Assembly: GCA_019916065.1 (NCBI GenBank)
Contig: CM034242.1
Coordinates: 9,182,879-9,246,878 of the forward strand
From: Vitellaria paradoxa
Lineage: Eukaryota > Streptophyta > Magnoliopsida > Ericales > Sapotaceae
Reading direction: 5' to 3'
DNA length: 64,000 nt
The translations under genes and the position numbers were made by a program. Shown in pieces: positions 10,974-22,440 of this stretch (within the stretch, counting starts at the first letter, position 1; each line of letters opens with the position of its first letter). The notes under the pieces were generated by a model that worked only from the letters and a program-made list of their open reading frames with translations, made no database searches and was not told the origin of the DNA.

Positions 10974-11709
10974 TGTGCGGGAATAAATCTGACTTTGACT
11001 AAATTCGTTCTCCTTGCCAACTGGAAATCCGAAGTCAAGCTTGCCGAGCATAAGAAACCAAAGGGTTATGACCAGATATGGGTTTTCCGACTAGAAAACC
11101 CTCCGACGATCAAGTCAGCAAAGGCTTAAGGATTGAGGACAAGTGAATATTGTAATAAAATTGGCAATTGAATGTGTACCTAAATTTTAAGGCAAAGTCT
11201 CCTATTTATACTTAGATATCCTATTTTAAATAAATAAACAAATTTTTAAATAAATAAATTAGTGACTTTACGGCAATCATTATGTATTCCATTTTTGTAT
11301 ATCTTCATACGCCGTTCCTTCTTGCTGCATTTAATGCTTTCCTTTTTCCATTTAATACGCCCATCCCTAATTTAATGCGCGTGGGCTGAATGGTGTTTGA
11401 ATTGGCTAGTTCTAGTCCCACAGTCGCCCAAATGTCATTTCTATCTGCTATTTGTCATCACTCATAGAGGGAAGAACTAACTAAATTAGTTTTCATGCAT
11501 TTAAGTTAGTCTATTTATGACCATTTCAGATTTATAGTTAGGCGTTAATTCCTAGACCCTCGTTCCACGTGGGTTCTTCCCTTAATCTCTTTTTGGCTGT
11601 CTCTATTTTTTCGAGTGTCTGTCTGAAATTGTTGGGGAGAATGCCATGTGTCTCTCATCTGAATTGCTCAGGAATGCTCCACGTGTCGTGGGCTGTTTTC
11701 GTACCAACA
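10974..11709 (-). repeat. 3' LTR of Tat-like element
   Basis: Plus-strand ends are TGTGCGGGAATAAATC and CGTACCAACA. It pairs with 28193-28928. The minus strand carries TATAAATAGG at 11201-11210. Confidence 0.9.
11201..11210 (-). promoter_or_regulatory. LTR TATA box (3' LTR copy)
   Basis: Minus strand TATAAATAGG. The matching site in the 5' LTR, which would drive the element, reads TACAAATAG (about 28421-28429). Confidence 0.5.
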
Positions 11710-11724
11710 TTATGCTCCCACTCT
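11710..11724 (-). other. Candidate polypurine tract
   Basis: Minus strand GAGTGGGAGCATAA abuts the 3' LTR start TGTTGGTACG. Confidence 0.55.
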
Positions 11725-12034
11725 GATCGGGATAATTTATTACCCACCGAGAGTAGTGAAGATCTTATTCACCTGTACTCCTTTCATGTTGAGTCACTTC
11801 CTATATCATTTTATTTTTTGATGTGCCTTCTTCTCATTGGTTGCAGCGTTAGGCTATTTCTACTGCATAATAGCCTTCTCTCTTCCTCGCATGTCGAAAC
11901 CTCAACTGTCGCCTCAAAACCCTAAAACGCGCTGCTAGCTGTCATAATGATATTAATTCAGACGACGTATTAAGTGAATTTTTAGCGCCAATCACTTTGC
12001 CTTCATTTTAAAAATTTTCACATGTATCACGCAT

Positions 12035-12044
12035 CTATATATAT
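12035..12044 (+). promoter_or_regulatory. Candidate TATA box of the antisense ORF
   Basis: A TATATATAT run within CATCTATATATATCTC, about 180 bp upstream of the first conserved coding block on the plus strand. It suggests that the antisense ORF had its own promoter inside the element. Confidence 0.45.
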
Positions 12045-12216
12045 CTCAAGTACCCATTTCTGCCATTTTTTTTCGCATTCTTTGAGCTGTCTCATGCACC
12101 CAAAAGTTCTAAACACTTTCAATCTCTCCAGTCCTCCCCCTATCTCCTCTTACTCTTTTTCGTGGTGAGCTCTCAACCCGTTTGCATCTTCGTCTTTTTT
12201 CATTTTCAATTTAGAA

Positions 12217-14803
12217 ATTAGAAATCAGAAAATTTGCTGATGAACTCAGCTCCACTGAGAAAATTGCCATTTTTAAACAAAAGTATGGCATCCCTAATAC
12301 TATAAACAATAGAGTAGCCACTGAGGACGATCAAGAAATAGGGATGTTCCCTATCGTAGCTATTGCTGAGAGAGGCTTGGGATTTCTTATCTCGTTGTTC
12401 CTTCGAAAAATCTTCCACATAACTAATCTTTCACCTAGGTTCGTTTCCCATGATTTTTATAGGATAGTAAACAGAGTAGAGGAGATTAACCGCAGATACA
12501 GATTCCATCTATCTGAATGGGATTTGCTATACTGTTATAATATTCAAAAAATTAATAGAGACGAGAATAAGTAGTACCTCAAATCCCAACCTGATAGAGC
12601 CCTTATACATATGCTCCTGGACAATGTTAAGGGTTTTGAGGATGATTTTTGCATGGTGTCTGGAGAGTGGATGAATTATCCTAACGAGGACCCCTTCCCT
12701 CCAGTTATTGCTGCTGCACGAGGCCCAAGTCGAGGATTCTTCACATTCTCTTTTTCTCTGCTTCTATTTTCTTGTTTCTCATTAGCTTCAATCTTCAATT
12801 CTAAATATTGTTATTTTGCTGCACGCAGACAATCACACAAAGAAAGGCTGGGCTAGGGGCAACCTCGCTGACTAAACGCATATCAAGTTAGTGTTAAAAT
12901 TCCTAGGCGGCCTGAACAACTACCCGTTTGTGCAGTCAGCACCCATCTTGTTTGATTATCGACCCAACTACCACTCTTTCGTGGCACCCCCTCCTAGTTT
13001 CGTGATTGGCTCTATTTCTCAGACGCTCATATTGTGGTTCGATTAGACTCTCTAGCCTCGTATTTAGTTCTACAATATGAACCACCCAGCTTGGCGTCTA
13101 GCGCTGAACGTGGCACTCCTAGTTGAAGGTCCAATCCCTGCCGAGCAACCAATTCTCAAAGCTCTGCCTATTAGGGATCATCTAGTGAGAGAAGCCTTTA
13201 ACACTGAAGCAGAGGAAGTCGAAGCTTCTTCCAGTCCATCCATAGACAATAACCGAGGTATGGCGCCCAAGTTCAACATCAGGAAGGTCTCAGAAGAAAT
13301 GGCCAAGAAAAAGAAAGCTGTTGTGGCCAAAAAGAGGACTTTCGAGATAGAAGCTGAAAAGGCCAAGCAGAGCCAAAAAACAATTGAGGGAGTAGATAGG
13401 GCCAGGCCAAAAGTTTCTTGTATTTTGATAAATAAGCCCTCTGAAGTGGTACGGAAGTCTTCCCAACCAATAGAGGAAGACGATCCCGAGGCCAAGAAAA
13501 AGTAAAAGGTCATTGACGAATCCGACCTTGTGGTTCTGGACACTCCATTAGCTGCTAAGCTGCCCTCAGTTCCCTCGAAACCAGTTGCTAAGGGCTCCCG
13601 ACCTCAATCTCAAGGGGATCAAGACTCAGGCTCAATGCCTCCTGAGGGGGAAAGACTAGAGCTCGTTTCGCTGCGAACAATTCGGTCAGGGCGTCACCCA
13701 GAAAAAATGCCATAGTTCATTCCTCAAATTCGGGTCCCTCAGTTCGACTGCTTGAGTCACCCATTCACGGTCTTGGACTTAGCTCTCCTTTACCCCCATG
13801 AATTTCTCAAAGGAGTTGCTGCCCCGTATGACCTCGATAGAGTTAAAAGGAGCAGAGTGGAGGGTGTTCACGATAATTTACTCAAAAACATTGTAATAGT
13901 AAGTGAATTTTTCTTTCTTTCTTTTTTTTTCTCCTTTTTTCTTTTATCTTGCCCCAATATGTTCCTTACGTATTATTCTATTTTTATTGTCTACTTGTAG
14001 GCTTCTTTCAATGCCTTAGACTTAGTCAACTGAAGCAGAATCACGCATCGAAAAATCGATGACGACAAGGCATTAATTCGAGAAATAAAAGCCCAGCTCG
14101 CCGAGCTTGAGGCGAGGCATGAGAAGGTAGTCGGGGAGCTAGAAAAGGAAAAAGAGCGACTCGAAGCACAATTGGACACTGCCAACTTGAAGATCTCCCT
14201 CGTCAAGGAGAGGACAGAGGCCAGCAATAGAAAATACGAGACAATTAACAAAATGTTTGCCTCCAAGGATGAGAAGTTGCTTCAAAAGGGACTACAACTG
14301 ACTGAGGCTCAGCTGAACCTCAGTTAGTCCAGGATCAAACAAGAGAGGTTCACCGAGGAGCTTAATAAGGCTCAGCAGGAGCTCTTCAACTAGAAGGAAG
14401 CAAACACCCAGTTAAAGGTCACTTTGAAGAATAAGAGAGACATCATCCAAACGAAAGACCGAAAACTGAAGACTACATAGAGAAGGAAGTCAATAAGTAC
14501 TTCTAGGATTTTGTGCAGCACGTAACTAATGTGAGGAACTTATACTTCCTTGAAGGTTGGGAGGCTGCCATGCAACGACTCACGATTAAAGCTACCTTGG
14601 CGACCTATACGAAAGTTCCTTGGCCCTATCCTCACGAGTAAATTCCGAAGTTCAGTTGGGAAAGGACTCCCCTTCCTCCGACTCCTTCTATTAACACGCA
14701 TGAAGCTCAAGGTCTGGAAGAAGGCAAAATTAAAGTTCAAAGTACATCCAGAAATGACCGGGCTAATGAGGCTTCTTGCGTGGGCTCAAAGGACGTTCAT
14801 TAA
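12217..14803 (+). pseudogene. Antisense additional ORF of the Tat-like element (gypsy-type transposon domain)
   Basis: Plus-strand coding region opposite to gag-pol, between integrase and the 3' LTR. The first block (12217 to about 12735) reads through ELSSTEKIAIFKQKYG, FPIVAIAERGLGF, EWDLLYCYNI and GFEDDFCMVSGEWM. I recognise it as the plant putative gypsy-type transposon family, with a stop near 12572. A likely acceptor (GCACGCAG) sits near 12830. The second block (13077-13910) is one frame with stops at 13503 and 13713 and a Lys/Ala/Glu-rich stretch. A textbook intron follows (GTAAGT near 13900, TTGTAG at 14000). The third block is a long coiled coil (EIKAQLAELEARHEKVVGEL and onward) with stops, then EGWEAAMQRLTIKATLATYT, ending at 14803. 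Function unknown. The Tat lineage is known to carry such ORFs. Confidence 0.7.
13901..14000 (+). other. Intron of the antisense ORF
   Basis: Donor GTAAGTGAAT, a long pyrimidine tract and acceptor ACTTGTAG. The coding frame is open on both sides. The same intron occurs in copy 2 (about 20596-20699) with one-base length changes in the pyrimidine runs. Confidence 0.7.
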
Positions 14804-15703
14804 TTCGTAGTTTCTGATAGTTTTGAAAACTTTTTTTAACTCAAATTTCAGTGGAAAATAAAATTAACCGTTTTCTCTTTTTACCTTTTGGACTCATATT
14901 CTGCTTTAATGTATGAATGACAACTATCCTTTATCTTTTTTTTTTGCTGATAAATGCTTAATGAATACTTCCGTTAAGTAAAAATCGATTTTATGCTCAA
15001 GAATGTTATTTACTGATAATTGTGATTACTTCCTTATATGTGTTAAACGCTCAATGCTGTAATGAATTTTCAAAGTCAAGTTACATATTCAAATTTCTTT
15101 CTTCTGAAATTAATTTGTTAACTTTAACCAACTATTGAGTTTAAAGTATTATAAGTTAGAATGAATTTTTATCCCGAGTTACTCCAAGCAAATTTTTATT
15201 GGTCGAGGCCTTATCTAATTAGTGATTTTCGTTATTTCAATCACTTATTCCACAATCAGTATTTTCTTTTTACATGCTTTATTATCGAACATTGCGATAA
15301 AATGTCTCCCTCCGAACTTGTCCCTGGTGCAATCACCTGTTAAAGCGCTCATCGGGGTTCTTCAATGTGAATGTTTCAATGTGCTTTCTATTAAGTTGAT
15401 CATAGAAAAGCTCTGTTCAATTGTACTTTTCTTGAGACAATCACTGGGAGACCCAGCTTAGTTATGTTTTTAGGTCAACTATTGGAAACCCAGTAGGATA
15501 ATCCTTTTTCGAGCCAACCACTGGGCAACCCAGTAGGACAATCCTTTTTCGAGTAATCCTTTTTCGATTGTCACATCTGAGAGCCCTAAATGAACGTTCC
15601 TTTCATTATGTGCATGTCTCTAAAGCTAGAGTTGAGCCCATCTTCATACTTGTTTTGCTCATTATCTAGTAATTACAATTACATCATTACATGTAATAAA
15701 GTC
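14804..15703. other. Spacer between convergent antisense ORF and pol, copy 1
   Basis: AT-rich, non-coding. It would hold the 3' untranslated regions of the two convergent transcripts. A short repeat of AACCCAGTAGGACAATCC with TTTTTCGAG lies at about 15478-15568. Confidence 0.6.
15478..15568 (+). repeat. Minisatellite in the spacer, copy 1
   Basis: Two main units containing CCCAGTAGGAYAATCC, TTTTTCGAG and CCAACCACTGGGC, plus a partial unit. Copy 2 of the big repeat (22175-22325) has an extra unit. Confidence 0.7.
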
Positions 15704-18700
15704 TCAAATGTACCCCATTTCACAATCTTTTACTGGCTTGTTTTCAATATATGCCAATCGGTATGCGCCGTTGCTGAGCACTTCTGTAACTCGAAATGGG
15801 CCCTCCCAATTAGTGCTGAGCTTCCCATCAATCGGATCTTTTTTTGCCTCTATTACCTTCCGAAGGACGAAATCTCTTATTCTGAATTCTCGTGACTTTA
15901 CATGCTTGTTGAATTTTCTCCTCATTTTTGCTGGTACGATGCCAACTGAATTGTAGCTAATTCTCTCTTTTCCTCAAGCAAGTCTAGGTTGATTCCTATG
16001 GCCTTACCATTTTTCCCTCGGTTGAACACTTGTGTTCGGATTGTTGGCATGCCAACCTCCAATGGAATGACTGCTTCTATGCCATATGTGAGAGAAAAAT
16101 GAGATTCTCCAGTTGACCTCCTCGGGGTTGTCTGGTAGGTCCACAACATAGATGGTAGTTCCTCAACCCACCTCTCCTTGGTCAACTCCTAGTTCTTCTT
16201 AATGCCATTGAGTATTACTTTGTTGGAGGCCTCCGCCTGCCCATTGCCTTGTGGATAAACTAGTACTAAATAGACATTCCTGATGCCATATTTGGAACAA
16301 TACTTCCTAAATTGAGCACTATCAAATTGTGTCCCATTATCAGAGATTAAAGTTTTCAGGATGCCGAATCTTGTGATGATATTCTTCCATATAAACCGTA
16401 TGGTATCTGCATTCTTGATGTGAGCCAAGGGTTCAGCTTCTACCCACTTGGTAAAATAATCAGTGCCAGTAATTAGCCATTTTCTATTCCTTGGAGCAGT
16501 TGGCAATAGTCCCACGATGTCAAGCCCCCATTGGGCAAATAGCCAAGGGCTGGTGAGTGAGATGAGTTCCTGAGCAGGCTAATGAGGAATCGAAGCAAAT
16601 TTCTGACACTTCTTACATTTGCGGACATATATCTGTGCCTCTTCTCATGCTCAGCCACCAATATCCTTGAGTAATTGTTCTGCAAGCCAAAGATCTGCCC
16701 CCAGTATTAACTCCACAGACCCCTTTATGCAGCTCATAAAGGAGATTCTGTACCCTTTTTGGATGGCCGCAAAGAAGATAAGGGCCGGTGAAAGATCTCT
16801 TATACAACTTGCCATCTGGAGATAGCCAGAACGTCGTGGCTTTCATCTTCAACTTCTTGGCTTGCACTTTATCCTCAGGGAGTGTTTCGTCTTTCAAATA
16901 AGCAATAATGGACTCCATCCACGATTCCCCAAGCTCTACGTATGTAATCTGGTCTGCCTTCGAGACGCTCAGCCTATCCAACTCATCAAAAAATATAGTG
17001 TTGTTGGGTTTGTGTTCTTGGTGCTGCGGCTAATGTTGCCAGAACGTCCGCATGCGAATTGAGATCTCTATCAATAAGCTCTATTCTAATTACATTAAAA
17101 TCCCGAAACTTTCTCTTTGATAGCTCAAGATACTTAGCCATCCGTTCGTTCTTTGCTGCGCACTTACCCTTTAACTGGTTGGCCACCAGTTGAGAGTCAA
17201 TTTTTCTAAACACATTTTGAGTGAATAGACACCGAGCGATTTCTAACCCTACCAGAAACGCATCACACTCAGTTTCATTATTTGTTGCCCCAAAGTTCAA
17301 TTTTATCATATGCTCTATAATCACTCATTCGGGGGTCGTAAGAACCACTCCAACTTCTGCCCCTCTTCTTGACGATGACCCATCAACTTCAATCTGCCAA
17401 AGTGGGGTAGTTGCTCTTTCCCCCGTTCTTAGTTCCACTAGCCATATGTTCCCGATGCATTCATGGTTGGGGAGGCAAATTCAGCCACAAAATCCACCAA
17501 AACTTGCGCCTTTTATTGTGGTCTTGGGAACGAATCTTATATCAAACACTGCTAGATACACCACCCACTTGGCCATCCTTCCCGTGATGTCCACCTTCTT
17601 TAACAGCTGTCCAATTGGCTGATCAGTCACCACCTCGATGGTGTGGGCATGAAAATAATGAGCCAGTTTTTTAGATGCCATCACTAACAATGTGGTTAGA
17701 GATGGATAAGTAGAGCTGTAGGACATCCTCAGGCTGGTGAAATAAATTGATTTTTTCTTTCCATCTTCTTGCTTGAGCAAAACCGCACTGACAACGTGGT
17801 CAGAAATGGATAAGTAGAGCTATAGAACATCCTCAGTCTGGGAAGTCGTTAAAATCGGAGCTGTAGTTAAGTATTCCTTCAACTTCTCCAGCGTTTGATC
17901 TGCTTCCTTATCCCAAATTAGTTTGTTGGAACCTTTAAGTAGCCTAAAGAATGGTCAGCATTTGTCTAATGCCCGGCTAATAAATCTGTTCAGTGCTGTT
18001 ACTATTCCGGTCAGCCTCTATACTTACTTTTTTGTCCTGGGTGGAGTCACGCTTTGTATTGCTCGGATATGGTCGGGATCTGCTTCTATTCCTTTCCTGG
18101 TGACCAGTTGGCATAAGAACTTTCCCAAACATACCCCGAAGGCATACTTTGCAGCATTTAGTTTTAGCCCATAACTGTTCAATACATCAAACACATGTTG
18201 TAAGTGTTCGTCGTGAGTTTTCGATTCCTTGCTCCTTACCACCATATCATCAATGTATACCTCCAAAGTCTTTCCTAAGTCTTCCTTAAACATCTTCGTG
18301 ACCAGGTGTTGATACGTGGCTTTAGCATTCTTCAGTCCAAAGGCATAACTTTGTAACAGAATATCCCCCTTAGAGTAATAAAAGCGGTCTTCTCTTCATT
18401 GGGCCTGAACATGGGGATCTGATGATAACCTCTATAAGTATCCAAGAATGACATCCTTGCGCTACTAGCCATTGAGTCCATGAGTTGGTCAATCTTCGAC
18501 AGTAGGAACGGGTCCTTTTGGCATGCTTTGTTAAGGTCCGTATAATCCACGCAGACCCTCTACTTCTTATTCTTCTTTTTACCACCACAGTATTTGCCAG
18601 TCACTCAGGATATGATAACTTTTCTTATGGTATCGGCTTCCAACAACTGCACGACCTCTTCAATCACCGCCTCTACATGCTGTAATGTGGATCTCCTGGC

Positions 18701-19388
18701 CTTCTGAATAACTGGTTTGACTCCAGGATTTACATTCAAATCGGTGACTTATAACCTTAAGGGAAATCCCAAGCATATCCTGGGGCGTCCAAGCGAAAGT
18801 CTTAATATTTTTAAGAGTATTTTTGTCAACTTCAATTTCTTATCCATCGATAAGCCTACTCCTATCAAAAAGAACTTGTCATCCTGGCTGAACTCACCAC
18901 AACCTTTTCCAAGCCTTCGACTACTTTTTCTTCTGGATTCCCCTGACACTGTCTATCTTCGGGGTGTCCTCGGGAAGTTCTGTTAGCTGGACTTTATTAG
19001 GACGGGGCTTGGACCTTAAAACAGCAGTGAAACATTTTCGTGATGCATCCTAGTCCCCTTTGATCTTGATCACCTCTTCACATATGGGAACTTGAGCACT
19101 TGATGGTAAGTTGATAAGGACGACTTTCAGCATATGCATCCATGATCTTTCTCCTATAGCATTATAGGAAGACGACGTATCCACAACTGTAAAGTTTACT
19201 TCATACTCCATCGGTCCTGCCCCAGACTGTATAATCACTCTCCCAAGCAGCCAAACTGGGGTAGAATTAAATCTGACGAGCGGTGATTTAGCCTGCTCTA
19301 GATCCTCTTTCGTCAAGCCTAATTTTTTTGAACAACTCAAAAACAAAACCTCGGTGGAACTCCCAGAGTCAATAAGAATCCTTTTCAC
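15704..19388 (-). pseudogene. Ty3/gypsy pol, tandem copy 1 (protease-RT-RNase H-integrase)
   Basis: Read on the minus strand. Protease (19388-19050) keeps LIDSGSSTEVLF with an intact DSG. RT fragments (18588-18332, 18293-18024) hold DYTDLNKACQKDPF, FLDTYRGYHQIP and YIDDM, but a missing A near 18338-18341 shifts the frame where copy 2 is open. RNase H is at 17780-17481. A second RNase H-like region (17324-16986 and on to 16613) has the ATNNETECDA block and is split by frame changes. Integrase follows with a zinc-finger remnant, GTDYFTKW, SDNGTQF and the GQAEASNK glutamate (16515-16189), so the D,D,E triad is present. A stop near 16187 precedes the C-terminal part (16185-15704). Protease first and integrase last is the Ty3/gypsy order. 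Not functional as it stands. Confidence 0.82.
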
Positions 19389-19660
19389 ATTGGTCTAAAA
19401 ATTTTCAGAGTTACACCAAGGCGTCATTATGGGGTCGTTGTACTTTGTCACACTCATCCTCAAAAATGAGATTCCCCGAGCAGTTTTCTTTCGGGATCAC
19501 TTGGTCGGGGTCGCGTGAACTTTCAACACTTCTCCAAATCTACCTATATGCTGGTCCTAGCCCCTCAGGCAGGTAATAATGCCCCGTGGGTGACTTTTTA
19601 TGTGGATAACATGGATTACTGCTGAGTGATTACTTCTCTCCTAGGCCTTGGCCTCGGGGG

Positions 19661-19849
19661 TTACTGGTCCCTTTCCCTCCTCCCGCACCTCGTTTCTCCA
19701 TACGTTCCTGCCTTAGTTCCACTTCCTTTATCTTCCCTAGAGCTTGAGGTTCCTAGCTTCCTTTTCCGTGTTCTTGCCTCATCAATATACTTCTTTAGGT
19801 GGCCTTCTTTTACTAGATCTCTAGGAGATATTGTCTGCCGAGCAACCAA
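19661..19849 (-). pseudogene. Gag C-terminal fragment at the tandem junction
   Basis: A minus-strand ORF whose last part (ISPRDLVKEGHLKKYIDEAR) is the end of gag and whose first residues come from antisense-ORF DNA of copy 2. It is a by-product of the duplication junction at 19834, not a real gene. Confidence 0.7.
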
Positions 19850-21502
19850 TTCTCAAAGCTCTGCCTATTAGGGATCATCTAGTGAGAGAAGCCTTAAACA
19901 CTGAAACAGAGGAAGCCGAAGCTTCTTCCAGTCCATCCATAGACAATAGCCGAGGTATGGTGCCCAAGTTCAACATCAGGAAGGTCTCAGAAGAAATGGC
20001 CAAGAAAAAGAAAGCTGTTGTGGCCAAAAAGAGGACTTTCGAGATAGAAGCTGAAAAGGCCAAGCAGAGCCAAAAAACAATTGAGGGAGTAGATAGGGCC
20101 AGGCCAAAAGTTTCTTGTATTTTGATAAATAAGCCCTCTGAAGTGGTGCGGAAGTCTTCCCAACCAATAGAGGAAGACGATCCTGAGGCCAAGAAAAAGT
20201 AAAAGGTCATTGACGAATCCGACCTTGTGGTTCTGGACACTCCATCAGCTGCTAAGCTACCCTCAGTTCCCTCGAAACCAGTTGCTAAGGGCTCCCGACC
20301 TCAATCTCAAGGGGGTCAAGACTCAGGCTCAATGCCTCCTGAGGAGGAAAGGCTAGAGCTCGTTTCGCTGCGAACAATTCGGTCAGGGCGTCACCCAGAA
20401 AAAATGCCATAGTTCATTCCTCAAATTCGGGTCCCTCAGTTCGACTGCTTGAGTCACCCATTCACGGTCTTGGACTTAGCTCTCCTTTACCCCCATGAAT
20501 TTCTCAAAGGAGTTGCTGCCCCGTATGACCTCGATAGAGTTAAAAGCAGCAGAATGGAGGGTGTTCACGATAATTTACTCAAAAACATTGTAGTAGTAAG
20601 TGAATTTTTCTTTCTTTCTTTTTTTTTTCTCCTTTTTTCTTTTATCTTGCCCCCAATATGTTCCTTACTTATTATTCTATTTTTATTGTCTACTTGTAGG
20701 CTTCTTTCAATGCCTTAGACTTAGTCAACTGAAGCAGAATCACGCATCGAAAAATCGATGACAACAAGGCATTAATTCGAGGAATAAAAGCCCAGCTCGT
20801 CGAGCTTGAGGCGAGGCATGAGAAGGTAGTCGGGGAGCTGGAAAAGGAAAAAGAGCGACTCGAAGCACAATTGGACACTGCCAACTTGAAGATCTCCCTT
20901 GTCAAAGAGAGGACAGAGGCCAGCAATAGAAAATACGAGACAATTAACAAAATGTTTGCCTCCAAGGATGAGAAGTTGCTTCAAAAGGGACTACAACTGA
21001 CTGAGGCTCAGCTGAACCTCAGTTAGTCCAGGATCAAACAAGAGAGGTTCACCGAGGAGCTTAATAAGGCTCAGCAGGAGCTCTTCAACCAGAAGGAAGC
21101 AAACACCCAGTTAAAGGTCACTTTGAAGAATTAGAGAGACATCATCCAAACGAAAGACCGAAAACTGAAGACTACATAGAGAAGGAAGTCAATAAGTACT
21201 TCTAGGATTTTGTGCAGCACGTAACTAATGTGAGGAACTTATACTTCCTTGAAGGTTGGGAGGCTGCCATGCAACGACTCACGATTAAAGCTACCTTGGC
21301 GACCTATACGAAAGTTCCTTGGCCCTATCCTCACGAGTAAATTCCGAAGTTCAGTTGGGAAAGGACTCCCCTTCCTCCGACTCCTTCTATTAACACGCAT
21401 GAAGCTCAAGGTCTGGAAGAAGGCGAAATTAAAGTTCAAAGTACATCCAGAAATGACCAGGCTAATGAGGCTTCTTGCGTGGGCCCAAAGGACGCTCATT
21501 AA
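19835..21502 (+). pseudogene. Antisense ORF 3' half, tandem copy 2
   Basis: Repeats the second and third blocks of the antisense ORF without its 5' domain. It carries the same two in-frame stops (about 20200 and 20410), the same intron and the same coiled-coil region, plus a new stop near 21132 (AATTAG where copy 1 has AATAAG). With the promoter and first exon missing, it is unlikely to be expressed from its own start. Confidence 0.75.
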
Positions 21503-22440
21503 TTCGTAGTTTCTGATAGTTTTGAAAACTTTTTTTAACTCAAATTTCAGTGGAAAATAAAATTAACCGTTTTCCTCTTTTTACCTTTTGGACTCATATT
21601 CTGCTTTAATGTATGAATGACAACTATCCTTTATCTTTTTCTTTGCTGATAAATGCTTAATGAATACTTCCGTTAAGTAAAAATCGATTTTATGCTCAAG
21701 AATGTTATTTACTGATAATTGTGATTACTTCCTTATATGTGTTAAACGCTCAATGCTGTAATGAATTTTCAAAGTCAAGTTACAGATTCAAATTTCTTTC
21801 TTCTGAAATTAATTTGTTAACTTTAACCAACTATTGAGTTTAAAGTATTATGAGTTAGAATGAATTTTTATCCCGAGTTACTCCAAGCAAATTTTTATTG
21901 GTCGAGGCCTTATCTAATTAGTGATTTTCGTTATTTCAATCACTCCTTCCACAATCAGTATTTTCTTTTTACATGCTTTATTATCGAACATTGCGATAAA
22001 ATGTCTCCCTCCGAACTTGTCCCTGGTGCAATCACCTGTTAAAGCGTTCATCGGGGTTCTTCAATGTGAATGTTTCAATGTGCTTTCTATTAAGTTGATC
22101 ATAGAAAAGCTCTGTTCAATTGTACTTTTCTTGAGACAATCACTGGGAGACCCAGCTTAGTTATGTTTTTAGGTCAACTATTGGAAACCCAGTAGGACAA
22201 TCCTTTTTCGAGTAATCCTTTTTCGAGTCAACCACCGAGGAAACTAGTAGGACAATCCTTTTTCGAGCCAACCACTGGGCAACCCACTAGGACAATCCTT
22301 TTTCGAGTAATCCTTTTTCGATTGTCACATCTGGGAGCCCTAAATGGACATTCCTTTCATTATGTGCATGTCTCTAAAGCTAGAGTTGAGCCCATCTTCA
22401 TACTTGTTTTGCTCATTATCTAGTAATTACAATTACATCA
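21503..22440. other. Spacer, tandem copy 2
   Basis: Equivalent of 14804-15703, non-coding. Minisatellite at 22175-22325 is one unit longer than in copy 1. Confidence 0.6.

Larger units (their letters stand above)
13138..19833. repeat. 6.7 kb tandem repeat, copy 1
   Basis: Starts CTGCCGAGCAACCAATTC inside the antisense ORF and ends CTCTAGGAGATATTG inside the gag 3' end. Copy 2 follows at once from 19835. In 13262-13520 I count 3 differences from copy 2 over about 260 bases. Stops at 13503 and 13713 and in integrase (near 16187) are shared with copy 2. Confidence 0.9.

Noticed and set aside
13178..13543. 121-residue minus-strand ORF, repeated at 19875-20240
   Set aside because: Exact shadow of the Lys/Glu-rich block of the antisense ORF. 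The plus-strand frame has the family similarity.
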